This document shows positions 7,885-14,412 of a stretch of 64,000 nt of DNA, in pieces (positions within the stretch are counted from its first letter, which is position 1; each line of letters starts with the position of its first letter). The DNA comes from Thermoleophilum album. Lineage in GTDB: Bacteria; Actinomycetota; Thermoleophilia; Solirubrobacterales; Thermoleophilaceae. The notes below the pieces were generated by a model. The model was given only the letters and a program-made list of their open reading frames with translations, was not told the DNA's origin and searched no databases. The DNA lies in NCBI RefSeq assembly GCF_900108055.1, contig NZ_FNWJ01000001.1:124001-188000 (forward strand), in the 5' to 3' direction. Both the position numbers and the translations under genes were made by a program.

Positions 7885-8970
7885 GTGGTCGTAGGTATCG
7901 ACGGGCGGAGCCTTCGCGGCGGCCCGCGGGCGCGGGGGGTCGCCCGCTACCTCGCGCTCACTCTGGAAGCCCTCGCCTCGTGCCGCGACGCCGCCCCGCT
8001 TGCGCTGCGCTTGCTCTCGTTCGGACCGCCCGACCGCCGCCTACCAAAGGAAGTCGAAGTGATCGCAGCGCGTGCCCCCTCCCAGCTGCTCTTCGGACTT
8101 GCCGCGCTTTCGGGACGGCCCCAACTCGACCGCCTCCTCGGCCGCCCCGACGTGGTCTGGCTGCCCGCGGTAGCACCGGTCGCGCTCGATCGTAAGGCGC
8201 GCCTGGTGTTGACGGTCCACGACCTGAGCTTCGAACTTGCGCCTCGCGACTACAACGCCTACGAGCGGCTGTGGCACCGCTTGGCCCGACCGGCGCGTCT
8301 GGCCCGCCGCGCGCGAACCGTAATCGTGCCCTCCCAGCGCACACGGCAGCTGCTACTCGAGCGTTGGCGGTTGCCCACCGAGCGCGTCCGCGTGATACGC
8401 CCCGGGCCAGGGCGCTCACCCCGCACTAAGCGCGTGCCCCCGCCTCCCGGACTCGAGCCGCGCGGTTACGTGCTGGCGGTTGGCGCGCTCGAACCGCGCA
8501 AGCGGCCGGATCTGCTGCTCGCGGCCTTCCAGGCAGCGCAAAAGCGGGGGCTGCGGGCCCGCCTCGTCTTCGCCGGCGACGGCCCGCTGCGTACGCGACT
8601 CGGCGGCGAGGGAGTGGTGCTGCTCGGGCGGGTCGACGACGACGAGCTCGACGCGCTCTACGCCCACGCCCTCTGCCTTGCCTGCCCATCGCGGGACGAG
8701 GGTTTCGGCTTCACGCCGCTGGAGGCCGCAAGCTTCGGGACCCCCGCGGTCGTCAGCGACCTCGAGGTTTTCCGCGAGACGCTCGAAGGAGCGGCGTTGC
8801 GTTTCACCCCCGGAGATCCGCAGGCACTCGCGGACTGCCTGCTCGAACTGGAGCGCAACGAACCACTCCGCCGCGAACTCGGTGCGCGCGCCGCCCTTGC
8901 GGCCTCCGCGCTCTCCTGGGAGCGCAGCGCCCGGGAGCTGGCGAACGTGCTGCGGGAGGCGGCGTCGTGA
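7885..8970 (+). CDS. GT4 family glycosyltransferase
   Basis: The 361-residue protein has a GT-B fold with a glycosyltransferase group 1 domain at about 185-345. Visible motifs are YVLAVGALEPRKRPDLLL, LVFAGDGPLRTRL and the nucleotide-sugar-binding SRDEGFGFTPLEAASFGTP with the conserved E-x7-E spacing. The N-terminal half begins VGIDGRSLRGGPRARGVARY, an acceptor-side glycine loop. It probably transfers a sugar (often mannose or rhamnose) from a nucleotide donor to the growing lipid-linked chain on the cytoplasmic face. The GTG start is 16 bases after the previous gene. The stop forms a GTGA overlap with the next gene, so the two are translationally coupled. Confidence 0.9.
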   Translation: MVVGIDGRSLRGGPRARGVARYLALTLEALASCRDAAPLALRLLSFGPPDRRLPKEVEVIAARAPSQLLFGLAALSGRPQLDRLLGRPDVVWLPAVAPVALDRKARLVLTVHDLSFELAPRDYNAYERLWHRLARPARLARRARTVIVPSQRTRQLLLERWRLPTERVRVIRPGPGRSPRTKRVPPPPGLEPRGYVLAVGALEPRKRPDLLLAAFQAAQKRGLRARLVFAGDGPLRTRLGGEGVVLLGRVDDDELDALYAHALCLACPSRDEGFGFTPLEAASFGTPAVVSDLEVFRETLEGAALRFTPGDPQALADCLLELERNEPLRRELGARAALAASALSWERSARELANVLREAAS

Positions 8971-9929
8971 GCACGGTCGCAGACGATCGGTTCGCGCTCG
9001 TCACCGTCATCCACAACTCGGCGCCCGAGCTCGCACGCTTGCTGGACTCGATCGACCGCCACCTGCACCCGCGTCCGCGCGTGATCGTCGTCGACGACGG
9101 CTCCAGCGACGACGGCGCCGAACTGGCCGTGACACGCGGCTGCGAAGTGCTCAGGCAAGAGCGCGCCCGCGGCTTCGGTGCCGCCTGTAACGCGGGCGTC
9201 GCCGCGGTTTCGGAGCCGGTAACCGTCTTGATCAACCCCGACTGCGAGCTACGCGACGATGGTCTGCGCCGACTGGCGCACGCCGCCATCGAAAGGCACG
9301 CGCTGGTCGCCCCCCGCCTGTTGCACCAGGATGGCCACATCCAAGACTCCGCGCACCCGCTGCCGGGCGGCGCGGCGGTGCTCACTGGCGCGTTCTTGCC
9401 GCACCGCGTCTTGCCCGCCCGCGTACGCAGCTGGATCGAGCCGTACCGGACCACCCGGGAGCGGCGCGTCGGTTGGGCGATCGCGGCTTGCATCGCCGCA
9501 CCCACCGAACTCCTGCGCGCGCTCGGCCCTTTCGATCCGCAGGGCTTTCTGTTCTACGAGGATCTCGAGCTGTGCCTGCGGGCGGCGGCGCGTGGCTATC
9601 CGACGTGGCTGCTCTCCCAGATCGAGGTGGTGCACACAGGCGGCACCAGCGTCGAGCGCGCGCTAGGTGCCGAAGTTCCGCTGCTCAAGGCGCTGCGGCG
9701 ACGGGAGGTCGTACGCCGCAACCTGGGTCGGCGGCGCCTTGTCATCGACGACCTCTCGGAGCTCGCCACTTACGGCCTGCGGCTCGCTGCGCGGACGCTC
9801 CTGAGGCGTGATGCGACTCGCGACCGCCGTCACCTGCACGCCCACCTCGCGGCGATCCGCGCCGCCCGCGGGCGCGGCGCGGGAGCCACGACCAGCCGCG
9901 CAGCCGCCGGCGACGCGGCCGGGAGCTAG
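8967..9929 (+). CDS. GT2 family glycosyltransferase (rhamnosyltransferase-like)
   Basis: The 320-residue protein has an N-terminal GT-A fold. It starts ALVTVIHNSAPELARLLDSI, has the donor-binding DDGSSDDG near residue 45, VLINPDCELRDDG as the DxD-like metal site, and FDPQGFLFYEDLELCLRA as the acceptor-side ED motif. This layout is that of WbbL-type rhamnosyltransferases. The C-terminal 80 residues are Arg/Ala-rich helices, possibly membrane-associated. The GTG start overlaps the preceding stop (GTGA). The gene belongs to a run of four glycosyltransferase genes read in one direction. Confidence 0.88.
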   Translation: MSTVADDRFALVTVIHNSAPELARLLDSIDRHLHPRPRVIVVDDGSSDDGAELAVTRGCEVLRQERARGFGAACNAGVAAVSEPVTVLINPDCELRDDGLRRLAHAAIERHALVAPRLLHQDGHIQDSAHPLPGGAAVLTGAFLPHRVLPARVRSWIEPYRTTRERRVGWAIAACIAAPTELLRALGPFDPQGFLFYEDLELCLRAAARGYPTWLLSQIEVVHTGGTSVERALGAEVPLLKALRRREVVRRNLGRRRLVIDDLSELATYGLRLAARTLLRRDATRDRRHLHAHLAAIRAARGRGAGATTSRAAAGDAAGS

Positions 9930-9933
9930 GACC

Positions 9934-12051
9934 GTGAGAAGAGACCGTCGCGCAGTCGGCAAGGTCGTAATCAACGCCAGAGCGGCGGCGCGGCTGCACG
10001 TCGGCGGCGTCGAGCGTGTCGCCTCGGAGATGGCGAGCCGCCTGCCGAGGTTGCGACCCGAGCGCTACCGAGTCCTGCAGCCGCCCGCGTCGTGGGCTCA
10101 CCGGCGCGGGCACCTTTGGGAACAGCTCTACCTCCCGCTGGCGGCCGGACCTGGCGCGCTGATCTACTGCCCGGCGAACCTGGCGCCGGTGGTCTCGCGA
10201 CGCAACGTGCTGGTCGTCCACGACCTAGCACCGCTGCGTCACCCCGATTGGTACTCCTCGGTTTACTCCGCCTATCAGCGCGTGATGCTGCCGCTGCTCG
10301 CGCGGCGCGCTCTGCACGTCGTTACGCCGTCCGAGTTTTCGCGCCGCGAGCTGATCGAAGAACTCGGCTTGCGACCCGACCGCATCACCGTCGTCCCAAA
10401 CGGCGTCGACGAGCGTTTTGGCCCGCACGCCCGCGACCCCGCGGTACGCGCGCAGTTCGGTCTGGAGCGTCCGTTCGTGCTAGTCGTCGGGACACGGATC
10501 GCGCGCAAAAACTTGGGGGCGCTGGAGCTCTCCGCAGAGCGCCTGCGGGCGCTCGGGGTCGACCTCGTAGCAGCGGGCTCCGGGCGGCATTACATGCGTC
10601 CCGGTCGGATCCCAGCGATCCGAGCGCTCGGCTACGTCGACGATCGCTACCTCCCCGCGCTCTATGCGGAGGCCGCCGCGTTTGTGCTGCCGTCGCTCTA
10701 CGAAGGCTTCGGCATCCCCATCTTGGAGGCCATGGCAAGCGGCACACCGGTCGTCTGCTCGAACCGCTCGGCGTTGCCCGAAACTTGCGGCGACGCGGCA
10801 CTGCTCGTCGACCCAACGGACGCCGAGCAGCTCGCTGATGGCTTGCTGCGGGTCTTGACCGACGAGGATCTGCGCGCCACGCTCGTGCGGCGCGGACTTG
10901 CTCGCGCGCGCCAGTTCAGTTGGGAGCGCGCCGCGCGCCTGACCGACGCACTGATCGACGGCCTGCTGGCCGAGGCACTCCCGGCACCGGCATCGCCGGC
11001 CGTGCGGTCGACGCCTGGGAGCCCGCGCGAGGGTCGGGCTGGCCTGCGGCCCGACCTGCTGTCGGTGGTGGTGATCAACTGCAACCGCCGCGACCTTCTT
11101 GAGCGCTGTCTCGCATCGCTGGTCGAGGCTTGCCGGCGCACCCCGATCGCAACCGAGCTGGTGGTGGTCGACAACGGCTCCAGGGACGGCTCGCGCGAGC
11201 TCGTCCGCAGCCGCTTTCCCAGCGCGAAGCTGCTCGAGCTGGAGCGTAACGAGGGCTTCGCCGGCGGCATGGCTCACGCACTCGCCGCGGTCGAAGGCGA
11301 GTGGGTTGCGGTTTTCAACAACGACACGACGGTAGCGCCGGACGCGCTTCGCCTGATGCTCGAAGCCGCCCGCTCAGCGCCCGACGTCGGGGCGGTCGCG
11401 GCGCAGATGCGCTTCGCCGACCGGCCTGGCTTAGTCAACTCGGCAGGCATGGAGATGGATCGCCTGGGCGTCGCCGAAGACCGCCTGGTCGGGCGCCCGA
11501 TCGACGACCCGGAGGTCGCACGACCGGCCGAGGTTTTCGGCGCTACGGGAGGCGCGGCGCTCTTCCGTCGTCGCATGCTCGAGGAGGTCGGCGGCTTCGA
11601 CCCGAGCTACTTCGCGTTCTTCGAAGACGCAGACCTCGCTTGGCGTGCACGCGCCCGCGGTTGGCGTGCGCTCTACGAGCCGCGGGCGGTGGTGATTCAT
11701 CACCACTCCGCCACCGCGCGCCACGGTTCTCCGCAGAAGCTCTACCTGGTGGGGCGCAACCGCGTGCGCACGCTCGCCAAGAACGCGCCGGCGTCGCTTT
11801 TGCTGCGGAGCCTGCCCGGCATCCTCCTCTACGACCTCTCCTACGTGGCCTACGCCGCGATCGTCCTGCGTTCGCTCGCACCGCTGCGCGGACGCCTCGC
11901 GGGTCTACGCGAGTGGCGCCGCTATCGGCGTGCCGGAGCGCCCTACCGGGGGCGCGTGCGGCTCCGCCGCCCGCTCGGCATCCGCCGTGCTCTTGAACGC
12001 CACCACACCTGGCAGCGCGAACCTGGTCGACCAGTGGTGCACCGTGGCTGA
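9934..12051 (+). CDS. Fused glycosyltransferase: GT4 N-terminal half, GT2 C-terminal half
   Basis: The protein has about 705 residues from a GTG 4 bases after the previous stop. Residues 1-350 form a GT4 enzyme: HVGGVERVASEMASRLP acceptor loop, VVGTRIARKNLGALELS, and PSLYEGFGIPILEAMASGTP. A Pro/Ala/Ser linker (about 350-370) leads to a GT2 domain with LSVVVINCNRRDLLERCL, VVVDNGSRDGSRELV, AVFNNDTTVAPDA (DxD-like) and FFEDADLAWRARARGW. The C-terminal 100 residues include one hydrophobic segment near LLRSLPGILLYDLSYVAY. A longer reading frame from 9808 would overlap the previous gene and is rejected. The fusion implies two consecutive sugar additions by one protein. Confidence 0.87.
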   Translation: MRRDRRAVGKVVINARAAARLHVGGVERVASEMASRLPRLRPERYRVLQPPASWAHRRGHLWEQLYLPLAAGPGALIYCPANLAPVVSRRNVLVVHDLAPLRHPDWYSSVYSAYQRVMLPLLARRALHVVTPSEFSRRELIEELGLRPDRITVVPNGVDERFGPHARDPAVRAQFGLERPFVLVVGTRIARKNLGALELSAERLRALGVDLVAAGSGRHYMRPGRIPAIRALGYVDDRYLPALYAEAAAFVLPSLYEGFGIPILEAMASGTPVVCSNRSALPETCGDAALLVDPTDAEQLADGLLRVLTDEDLRATLVRRGLARARQFSWERAARLTDALIDGLLAEALPAPASPAVRSTPGSPREGRAGLRPDLLSVVVINCNRRDLLERCLASLVEACRRTPIATELVVVDNGSRDGSRELVRSRFPSAKLLELERNEGFAGGMAHALAAVEGEWVAVFNNDTTVAPDALRLMLEAARSAPDVGAVAAQMRFADRPGLVNSAGMEMDRLGVAEDRLVGRPIDDPEVARPAEVFGATGGAALFRRRMLEEVGGFDPSYFAFFEDADLAWRARARGWRALYEPRAVVIHHHSATARHGSPQKLYLVGRNRVRTLAKNAPASLLLRSLPGILLYDLSYVAYAAIVLRSLAPLRGRLAGLREWRRYRRAGAPYRGRVRLRRPLGIRRALERHHTWQREPGRPVVHRG

Positions 12052-13231
12052 GGGACTGCGCAGACTGCTCGACGAGCGCACCACTGAGGGCGCGCCCGCG
12101 GCTGAACCGGCGCCGCTGCGCGTGCGCGCAGCGATCGTGCACGACTGGTTCCAAGGGTTCCACGGTGCGGAACGCACGGTGTGGGAGATGCTGCCCCTCT
12201 TCGAGCCGGACCCCCACGTCTTCACCTTCCACGCCGCGCGCGAGCTGCTGCCACCGCGCCTAGCGGCGGCGATCGTCCGCGAGTCGCGACTGGCACGGCT
12301 GCCGGGACTTCGCCAACGCGGTCACAACCCCGGTCGCTGGCGCTGGCTGCTGCCCTACATGCCGGTGTTTTTCGAGCGCCTCGACCTGCGCGGTTACGAG
12401 GTAGTCGTGAGCTCGTCCCACGCCTGCGCAGCCGGGGTGCGCACGCCGCCGGAGACCTTCCACCTCTGCTACTGCCACACGCCGATGCGCTACGTCTGGC
12501 TGCCCGAGTCTGACGACCGGCGCCAGCGTGGGCTGACAGCTCTCGGGCTCGCGTTAGCGGGTCGCGCGCTGCGCCGTTGGGACCTCCGCGCATCGCGCCG
12601 TCCCGACCTCTACGTCGCCAATTCGCGGGCCGTGGCGGAGCGCATTCGTCGTTTCTACGGCCGCGACGCAGAGGTCGTGCCGCCACCGGTCGCGGTCGAG
12701 CAATTCCGTGCCGACAGAGAGCGCGAACGCGATCACTTCGTTTGGGTCCACCGTCTAGTTCCCTACAAGCGGCCGCTGGAAGTCGCAGAAGCGTTCGCGG
12801 GCCTCCCGGAGCTGCGCCTGACGATGGTCGGTATCGGGCCGCTGGAGCGCGAACTGCGAAAGCGGCTGCCGCCGAACGTCCAGCTTCTCGGCTGGCTTGA
12901 GCGACGAGAACTGGTGGAGCTGCTAGCGCGAGCCGGCGGATTCGTCCACGTGGGCGAGGAGGACTTCGGGATTTCGATGGTCGAGGCACTGGCGAGCGGA
13001 ACACCGGTGGTCGGCCTGGCGCGCGGCGGCGCCCTCGACATCGTGCGACCCGGGGTGGACGGGGTGCTCGTCGAGCCGCCCGCCACTGCCCAGCGGATCC
13101 GAGCGGCCGTCGTCGAGGTCGCCTCGCGGCACTGGGATGCAGCCGCCCTGCGACGTCGCGCCGAGGAGTTTTCGACCGCCCGCTTCCGAGCTCGCTTGGC
13201 CGCGCTGATCGCGCGGGCTTTGGAGCGTTGA
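12044..13231 (+). CDS. GT4 family glycosyltransferase
   Basis: The protein has about 395 residues from the GTG at 12044, which overlaps the upstream stop by 8 bases. The N-terminal half has AAIVHDWFQGFHGAERTVWE and CYCHTPMRYVW, typical of mannosyltransferase-like GT4 proteins of polysaccharide loci. The C-terminal half has FVWVHRLVPYKRPLEVAEAF, LTMVGIGPLERELRKRLP and EEDFGISMVEALASGTPVVGL, the donor-binding region. The frame is open upstream to 11930, but that part is antisense-like residue content inside the previous gene. It ends the four-gene glycosyltransferase run; a GC-rich hairpin follows. Confidence 0.88.
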   Translation: MAEGLRRLLDERTTEGAPAAEPAPLRVRAAIVHDWFQGFHGAERTVWEMLPLFEPDPHVFTFHAARELLPPRLAAAIVRESRLARLPGLRQRGHNPGRWRWLLPYMPVFFERLDLRGYEVVVSSSHACAAGVRTPPETFHLCYCHTPMRYVWLPESDDRRQRGLTALGLALAGRALRRWDLRASRRPDLYVANSRAVAERIRRFYGRDAEVVPPPVAVEQFRADRERERDHFVWVHRLVPYKRPLEVAEAFAGLPELRLTMVGIGPLERELRKRLPPNVQLLGWLERRELVELLARAGGFVHVGEEDFGISMVEALASGTPVVGLARGGALDIVRPGVDGVLVEPPATAQRIRAAVVEVASRHWDAAALRRRAEEFSTARFRARLAALIARALER

Positions 13232-13281
13232 GCGGACCGTGAGAGCGACGAAACGCTGCGGCCGTCAGCTCGCATGAGGAT

Positions 13282-13300
13282 CGGCCGCTAGCTGCGGCCG
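13282..13300 (+). terminator. GC-rich hairpin between operons (possible terminator)
   Basis: CGGCCGC and GCGGCCG form a perfect 7-base-pair stem with the loop TAGCT. It lies 50 bases after the glycosyltransferase stop and 12 bases before the next -10 box. There is no T-run, so intrinsic termination is uncertain; an operator role is the alternative. Confidence 0.35.
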
Positions 13301-13312
13301 CCCAGGCACCGT

Positions 13313-13332
13313 TAGCATCGACCCGTGCCCCC
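13313..13332 (+). promoter_or_regulatory. Shared start-region motif: TAGCAT box plus GTGCCCCCA
   Basis: TAGCAT at 13313-13318 is followed by 6 bases and the GTG at 13325, then five C at 13328-13332. Spacing and C-tract match 7331-7351. The geometry implies a leaderless mRNA. Confidence 0.5.
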
Positions 13333-13873
13333 ACCTCGCGCGACGCACAGGCGTCCCGCTGCCATCGGCCGCCTCGGAGTGTTAGTCGCAGCGCTGGTCG
13401 CCTTGACCAGCGGGTGCGGCCGCGGCGAAGCCGACCTGGCCCGCGAGCTCGCCGCGTCGCGGGGACGCGACGTCGTGCTGCTGCGACGCAGCGAGCTAGC
13501 GGCCTTTCCCAAGGATTCGCCCGAGCACTCGGCCCTCGCGTTCTGGCGAGCGTTGCAGCTCGGTGACGCAGCGAGCGCCTGGTCGTACGTCGCTCCCCAG
13601 GCGCGCACTTCGGTTGCACGACGAGTGGTGCGCGTGCTGGCCGGAGCTCCGGCCGCCAAGTTGGCGCTCGCGATGCCGCGCGCTGAGACCCACAGCCGAC
13701 GCGCGCTGCTGCGCTTCGAGCTCGCCGTCGGCCATCCGACCCCCGGAGCACGTGCGATCGGCGGCGAGCGTTGGGCGCAACCCTCGCCATTGGCGTTGGT
13801 GATGCGCAGAAGCCGAGGCCGCTGGCTGATCGCCGGTGTGCGGCTGTCCTCGCCGCAGCGCCCGCACCGATGA
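13325..13873 (+). CDS. Putative lipoprotein, unknown function
   Basis: The 182-residue protein starts with a GTG and has a lipoprotein signal: basic THRRPAA, a hydrophobic stretch and the lipobox LTSGC, so the mature protein would begin at a Cys near residue 31. The rest contains SALAFWRALQLGDAASAWSYV and a later RGRWLIAGVRL strand. That is the layout of a small NTF2-like or periplasmic fold in which an AFW..L..GD helix precedes a curved sheet. The next gene has the same layout (ALDWWSRLQRGDVAGVLRL), so the two are probably paralogues. The gene is coupled to the next by an ATGA overlap and upstream of the Wzx-Wzy fusion. The role is unknown; assisting export or polymerisation outside the membrane is a guess. 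Confidence 0.7.
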   Translation: MPPPRATHRRPAAIGRLGVLVAALVALTSGCGRGEADLARELAASRGRDVVLLRRSELAAFPKDSPEHSALAFWRALQLGDAASAWSYVAPQARTSVARRVVRVLAGAPAAKLALAMPRAETHSRRALLRFELAVGHPTPGARAIGGERWAQPSPLALVMRRSRGRWLIAGVRLSSPQRPHR

Positions 13874-14412
13874 GCGTCACGCAGCCCAAGGGAGAGCACC
13901 GCACAGGGACCGGCCGCCGCCTTCTGGCGATCGCGCTGGCAGCCCTCACCGGTGCTGCGCTGGCGGGAATTTCCGGGCGACCGCCCAGTGTGTTCGAGCG
14001 CCAAGGAGCCGCTGACCGCTACGAGCGTGCCGCGCTCGACTGGTGGTCGCGCCTGCAACGGGGTGACGTGGCAGGCGTCCTCAGGCTCACCCCCAGCCAA
14101 GACCGCGCGGCCCTACCCCGCAAGCGGTTGGTGAGCGCGCTCGCCGGCGCGCTCGGCGACAGACTGCGGGCGACGCGGGCGACGGTCGTCGCTTCGGAGC
14201 GCTCCGGGGCGGCGCGCCGGGTGATCCTTCGCCTAGACACGCGCCCGCACGGCCAGCCGGTGACGGCGACCGAGACCTGGGTGCTCGGTGTGCGCGTAGG
14301 CGGCCCTGCGGGCGCGCTGCGAGTCGCCGCGACCTCGTGGCTACGCAAGGAACTCGGGCTCGACCCGCTCGCGCCCGCAGACGCTGCCGCTCGGCGTGCG
14401 GAGGCCAGGTGA
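13870..14412 (+). CDS. Exported or membrane-anchored protein related to the preceding lipoprotein
   Basis: The protein has about 180 residues from the ATG at 13870, which overlaps the previous stop (ATGA). The N-terminal hydrophobic segment LLAIALAALTGAALAGISG has no Cys lipobox, so it is an anchor or cleavable signal. The following ALDWWSRLQRGDVAGVLRLTPSQ matches the FWRALQLGDAASAWSYVAPQ region of the preceding protein, and a C-terminal strand-rich part resembles its sheet. It was probably made by tandem duplication followed by divergence. The frame open to 13771 lies inside the previous gene. It is coupled to the Wzx-Wzy gene by a GTGA overlap, so the three are one operon. Function unknown. 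Confidence 0.68.
   Translation: MSVTQPKGEHRTGTGRRLLAIALAALTGAALAGISGRPPSVFERQGAADRYERAALDWWSRLQRGDVAGVLRLTPSQDRAALPRKRLVSALAGALGDRLRATRATVVASERSGAARRVILRLDTRPHGQPVTATETWVLGVRVGGPAGALRVAATSWLRKELGLDPLAPADAAARRAEAR

Noticed and set aside
12222-13949. Long minus-strand open frame (575 codons) opposite the glycosyltransferase and lipoprotein genes
   Set aside because: It is Arg/Ala/Pro-rich with no domain or organised start and is fully antisense to well-supported genes; long antisense frames are expected at this GC content.
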